A stretch of DNA of 11,411 bases from CAYPUT01 sp046541715 (GCA_046541715.1 JBKHCS010000100.1:1-11411), one strand, 5' to 3'; positions 1 through 6,559 are shown, counted from the stretch's first letter. Numbers and translations: made by a program. The notes: generated by a model from the letters alone, not told the origin.

Positions 1-456
1 AGGTTTGAACGACAGGTGGGGGCCATGCGCCTTATGGACATGACCATCGTCAAGTTCATGCTTACCACAATCGTGGTCGGCTCAATCGGCATTTATCTCC
101 TGTCCGACATCGGCATGGTGTCGTTTACTCCGCGATCGCTGAGCCTGGGCCTCCAGATCGTGGGCGGGCTCCTGTTCGGCGCCGGGTGGGCGATCATCGG
201 GTATTGCCCGGGTACGAGCATCGGCGCCCTCGGGGAAGGCCGCTACCATGTGGTGTGGCCCATCATCGGAATGCTCCTCGGCGGGCTCGTATTCGCCCTG
301 CTCTATCCGGCGATCCAAAACTACATCGCGCCAATCGGAGCGTTCGGGCCGGTCTCGCTGCCGGAGCTTCTCGGACTGAGCCACTGGATCGTGATTGCGG
401 CTCTTGCGATCGGCGCCTTCTTCCTCTTTCGGTTCTTCGAAAAGAAAGGTTTGTAA
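1..456 (+). CDS. YeeE/YedE-type sulfur (thiosulfate) transporter half-protein, 5' end outside the window
   Basis: A membrane protein of the YeeE/YedE family, whose studied members import thiosulfate or related sulfur compounds across the inner membrane. The frame is open from base 1, and the residues before the first GTG (16) fit the family pattern before the TIVKFMLTTIVVG helix. The gene therefore most likely starts upstream of the window, and about 151 codons are visible. Hydrophobic segments lie at codons about 17-35, 49-69, 85-106 and 126-146. The GYCPGT motif (Cys codon at 205-207) matches the conserved cysteine motif that relays thiosulfate in studied members. The protein ends in a short basic tail, FFEKKGL. 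Family half-proteins of this kind often occur as tandem pairs, so a partner gene may lie upstream, but it is not in view. The family call is secure; the substrate is inferred from the family. Confidence 0.82.
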   Translation, partial: RFERQVGAMRLMDMTIVKFMLTTIVVGSIGIYLLSDIGMVSFTPRSLSLGLQIVGGLLFGAGWAIIGYCPGTSIGALGEGRYHVVWPIIGMLLGGLVFALLYPAIQNYIAPIGAFGPVSLPELLGLSHWIVIAALAIGAFFLFRFFEKKGL

Positions 457-547
457 GCCGGTATGGTATAGAGCGGATTCGGCGGCGGTTCGACGTTCGG
501 GTCGGCCCCGCCGACTTCGCCTCCGTCCCCACCGATAACGAGACGCC

Positions 548-893
548 TACCCCTCCACCAGGTAGCTTAGCTCGATGAGGAAATCGCCGAGAAAGCTGCC
601 TCTTCCGAAGCGCGCTCGATTTCGCTTTGGATAAAGGCTTGCTTCTGCCGCGGACTGTCGTAGGACGAAAGACCGTAGACCCCGTCGATCATCTCGAGGA
701 TGGCGTTTTCCCGGCCCTCGGCTTCAAAGGCGCGTTGGTACCGGGAAAAGCGGTCGAAGAGGCCCGGAAAGCTCTCGGCGACCGGCGGCGAGGTCAAAAA
801 GGCGTCGAGCTCGTTAACTCGGCCGCCTTGGCGGCGCTTTCATTACCCCTTCGGGCGTACTCCTGGGCGTCTTCCCCATGGCCCCGGGCTGGG
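548..893 (-). pseudogene. Relic of the coiled-coil/TPR gene (paralogue of the intact copy at 4103-6463)
   Basis: The minus strand carries a broken copy of the large coiled-coil gene found further right. Bases 830 to about 608 translate to SFPGLFDRFSRYQRAFEAEG and following residues. About 50 of 63 residues match the C-terminal region of the intact protein (its residues about 721-783). The end of the copy, SFLGDFLIELSYLVEG plus a TAG stop at 548-550, is in a different frame, so a small indel lies near 590-600. Upstream, 893-835 encodes RGHGEDAQEYARRGNESAA, which matches intact residues 398-416 (RGHVEDAQEYARRGDETAA). It is joined, with another frame change, to the part matching residue about 715. 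Roughly 300 codons of the middle are therefore missing, along with everything before residue about 398. There is no credible start codon. It is clearly a degenerated duplicate, not a gene. Confidence 0.85.
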
Positions 894-915
894 CGCCGGT
901 ACCTCGGCGCCAAAA

Positions 916-967
916 TGCGGGTCCATCCCGGCCGGGAGCTCCGCATCGACCTCGAGGTGCCGGGCAC
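916..967 (+). repeat. 52-bp perfect direct repeat, copy 1
   Basis: These 52 bases are identical to 1502-1553 in the same orientation. The copies flank the toxin-antitoxin locus, and the 534 bases between them hold only that locus and its presumed promoter. Each copy contains short palindromes (CCCGGCCGGG, GAGCTC, CTCGAG, GTGCCGGGCAC) but no recognisable integron attC core or insertion-sequence end. The left copy lies just beyond the coiled-coil relic. Confidence 0.9.
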
Positions 968-1004
968 GTAAGGAAAGAGGGACTTACCGCATCTTTACTG
1001 GTGC

Positions 1005-1034
1005 TTCGATTCTCTGTGCCGTACGTGTTAGATT
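1005..1034 (+). promoter_or_regulatory. Possible promoter of the toxin-antitoxin locus
   Basis: An extended -10 like element, TGT followed by TAGATT, lies at 1026-1034, with a weak -35 like TTCGAT at 1005-1010. Transcription would begin at or next to the GTG at 1041, which has no Shine-Dalgarno sequence before it, so the transcript may be leaderless. The matches are modest. Confidence 0.3.
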
Positions 1035-1040
1035 GAACGC

Positions 1041-1496
1041 GTGGAATACGCGGTTGAGCTCAAGCCGAAAGCAATCAAAGACCTTCGAGGAATCGACAAA
1101 ACGAAGGCAACCAGAATTGCGGATGCCCTGGAGCGGCTTCAGACGGACCTACATGGAGATGTAAAGAAGCTCACCAGCCACACGCCGGAATACCGCTTGC
1201 GAGTTGGTGACTATCGGGTCCTTTTCGAGGTCGCAGGGCCCAACCGTGTTGTCGTATACCGGATCATACACCGTCGAGAGGCTTACCGGTACGGAGGGAC
1301 CATGGAACTGCATCCAAGAATACTAGAGAAAAACGGGAAGAAGGAATTCGTCATTCTGCCTTACGAAGAGTTTGAGTATATCGAAAACGAGCTGAGCGAT
1401 TACTACGATCTCAAGGATTTGCGAGAAGCGAAGCAGGTCGAACAGGATGCGGAGACGCACTCCCTGGGGGAAGTAAGAGAGGAGCTAGGCCTCTGA
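1041..1496 (+). CDS. RelE/ParE-type toxin fused in frame to Phd/YefM-type antitoxin
   Basis: A single 151-codon frame holds two proteins that are normally separate. Residues 1-86 look like a RelE/ParE-superfamily toxin (mRNA endonuclease or gyrase poison in known members): an N-terminal basic helix pair (LKPKAIKDLRGID, KATRIADALERLQ), then the strand motifs YRLRVGDYRVLFEV (residues 51-64) and VVYRIIHRREAYR (71-83), which end most family members. Residues 88-151 (MELHPRILEKNGKKEFVILP and on) look like a Phd/YefM antitoxin: a short DNA-binding N-terminus, then an acidic helical tail (DLKDLREAKQVEQDAETHSL) of the kind that wraps the toxin. The linker is only YGGT. GGAGGG at 1293-1298 precedes the ATG at 1302, so free antitoxin could be made from the same message. 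The toxin-first order is less usual. By eye the base composition is less GC-rich than its neighbours, and with the flanking repeats this suggests acquisition. The GTG at 1041 was chosen because it opens the toxin fold; no RBS precedes it. Confidence 0.85.
   Translation: MEYAVELKPKAIKDLRGIDKTKATRIADALERLQTDLHGDVKKLTSHTPEYRLRVGDYRVLFEVAGPNRVVVYRIIHRREAYRYGGTMELHPRILEKNGKKEFVILPYEEFEYIENELSDYYDLKDLREAKQVEQDAETHSLGEVREELGL
1293..1304 (+). promoter_or_regulatory. Internal ribosome binding site and start codon between toxin and antitoxin halves
   Basis: GGAGGG at 1293-1298 is followed by ACC and ATG at 1302-1304, in the same frame as the upstream toxin. The upstream GTG at 1041 has no such site, so this is the likelier main initiation point for the antitoxin. 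Confidence 0.5.
1302..1496 (+). CDS. Phd/YefM-type antitoxin from internal start (nested in the fusion frame)
   Basis: This is the antitoxin half read from its own ATG (residue 88 of the fusion), giving 64 residues. The Shine-Dalgarno sequence GGAGGG ends 3 bases before the ATG, slightly close but strong, and is the best in this locus. The protein begins MELHPRILEKNGKKEFVILP, typical of Phd/YefM antitoxins that bind the operator as dimers, and ends with an acidic tail rich in Asp and Glu. In toxin-antitoxin loci the antitoxin usually has to be made in excess of the toxin, and an internal start would allow that here. Whether the free form exists is inference. Confidence 0.5.
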   Translation: MELHPRILEKNGKKEFVILPYEEFEYIENELSDYYDLKDLREAKQVEQDAETHSLGEVREELGL

Positions 1497-1501
1497 TTGC
1501 G

Positions 1502-1553
1502 TGCGGGTCCATCCCGGCCGGGAGCTCCGCATCGACCTCGAGGTGCCGGGCAC
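1502..1553 (+). repeat. 52-bp perfect direct repeat, copy 2
   Basis: Identical to 916-967, in direct orientation, beginning 6 bases after the antitoxin stop codon. The bases on either side of the two copies differ. Identity over 52 bases beside a strongly decayed relic implies a recent duplication, or recombination-maintained ends of the inserted module. Confidence 0.9.
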
Positions 1554-1585
1554 CCTTATAGACGTAAGATTGACCCACCACGAAA

Positions 1586-1607
1586 CGAGGAGAAGAGAAT
1601 CTCCTCG
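1586..1607. repeat. Inverted repeat (7-bp perfect stem, 8-base loop)
   Basis: CGAGGAG and CTCCTCG face each other around AAGAGAAT. There is no T tract on the plus strand, so it is not a clear terminator for the toxin-antitoxin transcript, though it could act as a 3' stabilising hairpin. Confidence 0.4.
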
Positions 1608-1638
1608 GCGGGGGTGGAAGGTTGTTCGATCGGCGGAT

Positions 1639-1669
1639 AACAAGAAGGACCCGCCGGCAGGCGGGCCCT
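1639..1669 (-). terminator. Probable Rho-independent terminator downstream of the ftsH pseudogene
   Basis: Read on the minus strand, GGGCCCGCC and GGCGGGTCC pair over 8 of 9 positions around a TGCC loop, followed directly by TTCTTGTT. It lies about 75 bases after the last homologous codon of the ftsH remnant, on the same strand, where the original gene would have needed it. It could also face the plus-strand toxin-antitoxin transcript, but the T-rich side favours the minus strand. Confidence 0.5.
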
Positions 1670-1744
1670 CAGGCATACGATAGGCTTTCTCTGTTAAGAG
1701 GGCCGCCCTTCTGGAGGGCAACTAACCGCGAATGCGAACTGGCG

Positions 1745-3353
1745 TCACGTTGGTTTCCGGCCGTTGCTCCCGGGAATCGCCACGCCCTCGGGCGGAAGCA
1801 CGTCATGCGTCTCGCCGGCGATTATGCCTTGAATCTCTTCACCAGGGAGCTCTTGTATGTTGTCAGAAGGCTAATCGCCTTATACAGAGCTTCCGTGACT
1901 ATCCGGGCGGTTTCGAGATCCACCTTGGCCGCGGTCGTTGCGCTCACCGAGGAGTCCAGGTGGCCCGATGCGCCAAGGTATTGAGCCTGCGTGTCCGCGG
2001 CAAGGCGCACCGAACCGAGATCCGCGCTCATGCCGTACTCGGTGACCATTCTTCTTGCCAGATCCGTTGCGCGAGCAATATCGTCGGCAGCTCCGGTGGA
2101 GTTCTCGGAAAACACAAGCTGCTCCGCCCCTCGTCCTCCTAAGAGTACCACGAGGCGATCCTGCAACTCTTCCTGGCCCATTATGTAACGATCTTCCACC
2201 GGCCGCTGCCAGGTGTAACCCAGGGCATTTCCTCTAGGGATGATGCTTACCTTGTGAACCGGATCAATCCGCGGGAGGAGCGCGGCTACCAAGGCGTGCC
2301 CCGCCTCGTGGGCGGCGACAACCTGCTTCTCTCGGTCGTTCATGGCGCGGGTCTTGCGCTCCGAACCGGCAACGACCCGTTCGATCGCGCTATCGAAATC
2401 CGCTGCGGAAACCGACTCTTTTCCATCCCGAGAGGCAAGAAGCGCCGCTTCGTTGATCACGTTGGCAATGTCGGCACCGGAGAACCCCGGCGTTATCCGG
2501 GCAAGGTTCTCCAGATTGACGTCCGGAGCGAGGGTTATCCCTTCTGTGTGTATTTCGAGGATTTCCAGGCGGCCCGAGAGATCCGGTAACCCCACGACCA
2601 CCCCGTCGATCGAACCGCCCGGGTCGCAGAAGGGCAGGGTCGAGCACCTCCGGACGATTGGTGGCGGCAATGAGGATAAGTCCCGTGGTGGGCTGGAATC
2701 CGTCCATCTCGGCGAGAAGCCGGTTCAGTGTCTGTTCTCGCTCATCGTTCATCGACATTCCGGAGCCCCCAGATCGCCGGCGCCTTCTTCTTGGCCTGCT
2801 GGAAAAGATCCCGCACTCTTGACGCGCCCACGCCGACGAACATCTCCACAAACTCCGCACCGCTCAGGAAGAAAAAGGGCACCCCCGCCTCTCCGGCGGT
2901 CGCTCTGGCGAGGAGGGTCTTTCCGGTTCCCGGCGGGCCTACAAGGAGTACACCCTTGGGCATCTAGCCGCCGACACTCATTAGGCGCATCATCCGGAAG
3001 GAGACGCCGAACATAAGCACCAAGGGGAAGACCCAACTGAGGAAACTGTTACTGCTCTGCCCGCGCACCGCTACGCCATGCTCCCGCAGAATCGGCAGAA
3101 GCGAGGGGTCCTCGACGCGGACCGTTCTGAATGAGCTCCCGTCGGCGAGAACGCCGTCGATGCGCTCGGCGCCGATGGTCACACTATCCACCGCATCCGC
3201 GACGACCGCCGAAGTGAACTCGCTGTAAGAGTAGTCTCTCGGACTACCACCGAAGAAGGAGCCCAGAAGCGGGCGCACGGCGGTCAAAAGGAGGAGCAGA
3301 AGAAGAACATGCCAGAGCGATGGCTTTCCGGGTTCTTTTGAGTCTCTATGCCA
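1745..3353 (-). pseudogene. ftsH: Degenerate ATP-dependent zinc metalloprotease FtsH
   Basis: FtsH is a membrane-anchored AAA+ protease. Homology runs in order on the minus strand, but it is broken across frames. A leucine-rich membrane segment (about 3308-3285) and the periplasmic domain (YSYSEFTSAVV) are followed by a second hydrophobic segment near 3048-3000. A TAG stop at 2964-2966 stands directly before MPKGVLLVGPPGTGKTLLAR (Walker A). About 60 residues of the normal linker and AAA N-terminus are missing there. After AKKKAPAI the sequence jumps, with a frame change, to NDEREQTLNRLLAEMDGF, so the Walker B segment (hhhhDE) is deleted. The second region of homology (ATNRPEVLDPALLRPGRFDR) is intact. 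One extra G in the run at 2601-2604 shifts frame again. The zinc motif HEAGH (2296-2310) and the protease domain follow. The C-terminus shows one more frameshift and a deletion before NIQELPGEEIQGIIAGET and a TGA at 1745-1747. No start codon with an RBS is visible. A functional ftsH must exist elsewhere. Confidence 0.93.
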
Positions 3354-3366
3354 TCAATAGCCGGCG

Positions 3367-3915
3367 TTACCGCTCGCTGTCGGAGGCGTCCGCCTTGAGC
3401 CCCCGGAGAAACCGAAGATCGTCTTCGTCGGCCGCGTCCCGATCGGGGCGAGCCTCCTTCAGGCGAATCAGGTCGTCGATCGAGGCGACGAGGAACGAAA
3501 GGCCCGGAATCTCAACCGGTCGCGCGTTGCGCCCTAGCTGCACCGCCGGAATACCGAGCTCGAAGAGAAAATCCACCTGGCTCGAGACGTCTATCCGTTC
3601 GAACGGCACTTGCGCGGATTCGTCTTTCGAGCAAATTATGAAGCTGATCGACCCCGGCTTCTGTCGTTCAATCCATTCGTCGGCTTCTCTGTTCGTCGGA
3701 CACGTCGACAGAGAGTCGTCGTACACAGCAGTGACCAACCGGTACCACAAGCGATACATGAGTGCTACCACCCGGTCGACGTCCAACTCGCGAATCGCAA
3801 GGTCGATGTCGTGGGTTACCCTCGGGCTGTTGTAGAGCCGCAGCGCCGTGCCGCCGATAACGACGAACTCAATCCCCTCCTCGACGAGGCGAGTCAGCAG
3901 CTCCTTGTGCGTCAT
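3367..3915 (-). CDS. AbiEii/MNT-like nucleotidyltransferase, possible toxin
   Basis: A 182-residue member of the DNA polymerase beta-like nucleotidyltransferase superfamily. Visible signature: FVVIGGTALRLYNSPRVTHDIDL (GG at residues 21-22, catalytic D36 and D38), then QVDFLF with the third acidic residue D115, and the C-terminal DDLIRLKEARPDRDAADEDDL segment typical of AbiEii-like and DUF6036-like proteins. Studied relatives transfer nucleotides to tRNA or to partner proteins and act as type IV or type VII toxins. AGAAGGAG lies 8 bases before the ATG, a good RBS inside the end of the upstream small gene, so translation may be coupled. It is the last gene of the operon that starts with the coiled-coil protein, and it stops just short of the ftsH remnant. 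All three catalytic acids are present, so it is probably active. The toxin role is inferred; no antitoxin family is recognised beside it. Confidence 0.75.
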   Translation of the reverse strand: MTHKELLTRLVEEGIEFVVIGGTALRLYNSPRVTHDIDLAIRELDVDRVVALMYRLWYRLVTAVYDDSLSTCPTNREADEWIERQKPGSISFIICSKDESAQVPFERIDVSSQVDFLFELGIPAVQLGRNARPVEIPGLSFLVASIDDLIRLKEARPDRDAADEDDLRFLRGLKADASDSER

Positions 3916-4096
3916 TCCGTCGGCTCCTTCTAAAGGCGGCTCGAAGCCGCCGGCGCCCGTACTCCGGATCGAGCTCGAGGAGACTCCGGGATTCCTGTTC
4001 CGCCAGATCGAGAACTCTTTCTCGAGTCAGCTTGGCAAGGAGCGCGATTCGATCCTCCCTCGAGATGTGTACGTCTCTCTGAGAACCGCTCGCCAT
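3869..4096 (-). CDS. Small charged protein of unknown function, candidate partner of the nucleotidyltransferase
   Basis: A 75-codon frame starting 6 bases after the stop of the coiled-coil gene. GGAGGGG lies 9 bases upstream of its ATG, inside the last codons of that gene. It overlaps the start of the nucleotidyltransferase by 47 bases. The sequence begins MASGSQRDVHISREDRIALL and is mostly helical and charged (LAKLTRERVLDLAEQESRSLLELD), with an Arg-rich stretch near residues 48-61. I recognise no family. Size, position and coupling are those expected of an antitoxin or adaptor for the nucleotidyltransferase. The tail after about residue 61 is encoded where the next gene begins, so it may be poorly constrained. 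It could also be an untranslated spacer, but the RBS and the position argue for a gene. Confidence 0.5.
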   Translation of the reverse strand: MASGSQRDVHISREDRIALLAKLTRERVLDLAEQESRSLLELDPEYGRRRLRAAFRRSRRNDAQGAADSPRRGGD

Positions 4097-4102
4097 GCCG
4101 AA

Positions 4103-6463
4103 TTACCCCTCCACCAGGTAGCTCAGCTCGATGAGGAAATCGCTCAAGAAGCTCCCCTGGCCGGCTCGATCGATCTCGCTCTCGAGGAATGTCTGCTTCT
4201 GCCGGGGGCTGTCGTAGGCCGAAAGGTTGTAGACCACGTCGATCATCTCAAGGATGGCGTTTTCCCGGCCTTCGGCTTCGAAGGCGCGCTCATACCGCGA
4301 GAAGCGATTATGGAGCCCCGGAAAGCTCTGGGTGACCGCGGGAGAGGTCAAGAATGCGTCGAGCTCGAGCTTGGCTTCCGCTAAAGAACCGGCGCCCCCT
4401 TGGGCGAGGATCCGGTCTTCCCGCTCGACGTAGTCTTGGAACCGGGAGATCAACGACCGGTAGCGGCTCGAGAGTTGGTCGATCTGTCCCATCTGGGTCA
4501 CGAGCTCCTGCTGCTCCGCCTCGAGCTCCTCGACCTCCTGCCGGAGAGCGGCGATCTCCTCCCGCCGGGACGCCTGTTCGGCCCGGACCGTGGCGTTAAT
4601 CCCGTCGACCGCGTCGGCGAGTTGAGTGCTGTTGGGGTAGCGCTCGACGACCGAGACGTACCGGGTGAGGGCCAACTGATAGCTTCCGGCGGCGAGGTCG
4701 GCGTTCGCCTGTTCGATAAGGAGCTGCGCCGCCCCGCTGTCCTCGGGTCCCGTGGCGCTCGGAGCCGGCGCGGGGTCCGGTGTCCGGGCTGCCGCCGCCG
4801 CGGACTCGAGCCGGACGACCTGCTGCCGCAGGCCGGCAATCTGCGTCTCGAAGGACTGCCGTTCCTCTTCCGTCAGGCCCGCATCCGCAGGGCGGACCTC
4901 GGCCTCTTCCAAAGCGGCCTGGGCTTCGGCGAGCTCCGTCTCGGCGGCGGCCAGCTGGGTACTAAGCTCCTCGGCGGTTGTCGTGGCGGCCATCATACGG
5001 CTCCCGGCATCCGACAAGTTCTGCCGAATGGCTTGCCGCTCCGAAGCCGAAAGAAAGCTGACCGTCAAGAGCGAGACCGCATCGCCATACCGCGCAAGGG
5101 CGGTCTCGTAGTCTTCGGCTTCGAGGGCATCGGAGGCCTCGGCTTCGAGGTCGTTGAACTCCGCCGCCCTGGCAGCGGTTCCCGCGTCTTCGAGACCCGA
5201 GAGAAAGGCGTAGCCTTCGGCTACTTCCGGCAAGACCCGGAAGGCGGCGAGGTATGCGTCCCGGGCGGCGGTCTCGTCGCCCCGGCGGGCGTACTCCTGG
5301 GCGTCCTCGACATGGCCCCGGAGCTCGACAAAGAGCGCGTTGGTCTGATCAAGGACCTCCCGGTCCGCCATCTGTTCTTGAATCAACGCCTCGAGGGTGC
5401 GGGCGACGGTCAAGTCGACTTCGAGGCGCTGCCGCATCCCCGGGAGGGAGGAAAAATCCGGATCCGTAATGAGGGTTCTCAAAGTGGCAAGCTGGTTGAG
5501 GGCCCGGGTGTACTCCTCGTCGACGACCCGTTGGGCAATATCCCGGTAGAGACCGTTTATCTGGGAATCAACCAGAGCCTCCTGATCCTCTTGTTCGGCG
5601 ATTCGCGCCAGCTCCTCCCGGGCCTCGATAAGCTCAGGAGAGTCTGCCGGAGGGGCTTCCATAACAAAGGTTCGGGGGGCCCTCTCTTCGGTGCCTCCCT
5701 GGGCCTGCCGGACGACGATCCGCTCCCGGATCTCCTGCTCTCGGACTTCCGACTCCCGGGAGATCGCCAGACGCTCCTGCTGAAGCGCCCGGAGCTCCTC
5801 TTCGTATTGCCGCTGCAGCGCCCGAAGTCGGGCAAGGTTCGAAGCGTACTCCGCCTCGAGCTCAGCTTGGAACTCGGCGAGGGCCTCGGCGTTCTCTTCC
5901 GCGAGACTGTTCTCGAGCTCCGATAGGCGGTCGTCGATCCGGGACTCCGATTCACCTGCCCGCAGGAGGCGTTGGCGTTCAGCCTCGAGCTCCTGGATAA
6001 GGGCTTGCCGCAGCTCCTCCTCCCGGCGGCGGACCCGCTCGTCTATCTCGCCGAGAATCTGGTCTCGCTCTAATTGTACGTCGGTGAGTTTCCGCTGTAT
6101 TTGGACCATCTGTTCATCTTTGGAGCTCAGCTCTTCGGCGGTCTGCCGACGAAGCTCGGCGATCAGACGCCCCTCGGCGGTGGTAAAGGTTCCCTGAGAT
6201 GAGGAGATCTCCGCTTCTCGTTGCTCGAAGGCGTAGTATGCGCCGAGAACGCCGAAAACGATCAGCACCAACCCGACGACGTTCGCGAGGATCGGAAGCG
6301 TCGCGGCCTTCCGGGTACCCTTGAAGCTAAAGAGCGCCGGCGTGACTTCGATGCGGCTTTCCCGGGCTACAGCTTCGATGCGCTCGGATATCTCTTTCCG
6401 GTCCTCTTCGGAAATCCCCGACTCGTCGCTAAAATCAAAGTCGTTCGTGTGTTCGTCACTCAC
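4103..6463 (-). CDS. Membrane-anchored coiled-coil/TPR protein
   Basis: A 786-residue protein from the GTG at 6463. An in-frame GTG at 6511 would add 16 residues (MNCLQELGKWNIISPK), but the acidic start MSDEHTNDFDFSDE and the TATAAT just upstream favour 6463. In the longer numbering, an acidic cytoplasmic N-terminus (17-70) is followed by one membrane helix (about 72-95, ATLPILANVVGLVLIVFGVL) and a long coiled coil (about 110-270) rich in Glu, Arg and Gln. Helical TPR-like segments follow (295-500, e.g. RRGDETAARDAYLAAFRVLP and LEAEDYETALARYGDAVSLL), then a coiled coil (510-575), an Ala/Pro linker (572-592), another TPR-like unit (598-640, AGSYQLALTRYVSVVERYPN), a coiled coil (643-680) and a conserved C-terminus (700-802). 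This looks like a structural or scaffold protein at the inner membrane, with most of its mass outside the cytoplasm if the N-terminus is inside. No enzyme domain is seen and I do not recognise a named family. A decayed second copy of its C-terminus is at 548-893. Confidence 0.85.
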   Translation of the reverse strand: MSDEHTNDFDFSDESGISEEDRKEISERIEAVARESRIEVTPALFSFKGTRKAATLPILANVVGLVLIVFGVLGAYYAFEQREAEISSSQGTFTTAEGRLIAELRRQTAEELSSKDEQMVQIQRKLTDVQLERDQILGEIDERVRRREEELRQALIQELEAERQRLLRAGESESRIDDRLSELENSLAEENAEALAEFQAELEAEYASNLARLRALQRQYEEELRALQQERLAISRESEVREQEIRERIVVRQAQGGTEERAPRTFVMEAPPADSPELIEAREELARIAEQEDQEALVDSQINGLYRDIAQRVVDEEYTRALNQLATLRTLITDPDFSSLPGMRQRLEVDLTVARTLEALIQEQMADREVLDQTNALFVELRGHVEDAQEYARRGDETAARDAYLAAFRVLPEVAEGYAFLSGLEDAGTAARAAEFNDLEAEASDALEAEDYETALARYGDAVSLLTVSFLSASERQAIRQNLSDAGSRMMAATTTAEELSTQLAAAETELAEAQAALEEAEVRPADAGLTEEERQSFETQIAGLRQQVVRLESAAAAARTPDPAPAPSATGPEDSGAAQLLIEQANADLAAGSYQLALTRYVSVVERYPNSTQLADAVDGINATVRAEQASRREEIAALRQEVEELEAEQQELVTQMGQIDQLSSRYRSLISRFQDYVEREDRILAQGGAGSLAEAKLELDAFLTSPAVTQSFPGLHNRFSRYERAFEAEGRENAILEMIDVVYNLSAYDSPRQKQTFLESEIDRAGQGSFLSDFLIELSYLVEG

Positions 6464-6473
6464 CTTGGGAGAA

Positions 6474-6502
6474 ATTATATTCCATTTTCCGAGTTCTTGC
6501 AG
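6474..6502 (-). promoter_or_regulatory. Probable promoter of the coiled-coil operon
   Basis: A perfect -10 hexamer TATAAT reads on the minus strand at 6479-6474. The -35 position (CTGCAA, 6502-6497, 17-base spacing) is poor. Initiation about 7 bases on would leave only about four bases before the GTG at 6463, and there is no Shine-Dalgarno sequence, so a leaderless message is suggested. If this is real, the upstream GTG at 6511 cannot be the start. Confidence 0.5.
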
Positions 6503-6520
6503 GCAATTCACCTTCGGTGA

Positions 6521-6551
6521 TTAGGTATCCACGGGGCAGACGGTGTAGAAT
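6521..6551 (+). promoter_or_regulatory. Possible promoter of the MOSC gene
   Basis: TAGAAT at 6546-6551 resembles a -10 hexamer; the only -35 candidate (TTAGGT, 6521-6526) has a long 19-base spacing. The start codon at 6560 has no RBS and lies 8 bases beyond the hexamer, which again fits a leaderless or near-leaderless transcript. Confidence 0.3.
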
Positions 6552-6559
6552 ACGACGCA

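Noticed and set aside
501..515. Hairpin GTCGGC-CCC-GCCGAC as a terminator for the YeeE/YedE gene
   Set aside because: The 6-bp stem is perfect but no T tract follows on either strand; in GC-rich DNA such stems arise by chance.
916..1553. The repeats as integron attC sites
   Set aside because: No GTTRRRY or RYYYAAC core pairs could be found in or beside the 52-bp repeats and no integrase gene is in the window, although the cassette-like layout is suggestive.
1501..1683. Plus-strand open frame of 60 codons starting in the second repeat copy
   Set aside because: It begins in the repeat, runs through the hairpins, lacks an RBS, and the first repeat copy continues into a different sequence; no protein family is recognisable.
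4400..5926. Long plus-strand open frame (508 codons) opposite the coiled-coil gene
   Set aside because: It is antisense to a repetitive, GC-rich coiled-coil gene whose codon bias keeps the opposite strand open. The product is Gly/Leu/Arg-rich without any recognisable motif, and no RBS is seen.
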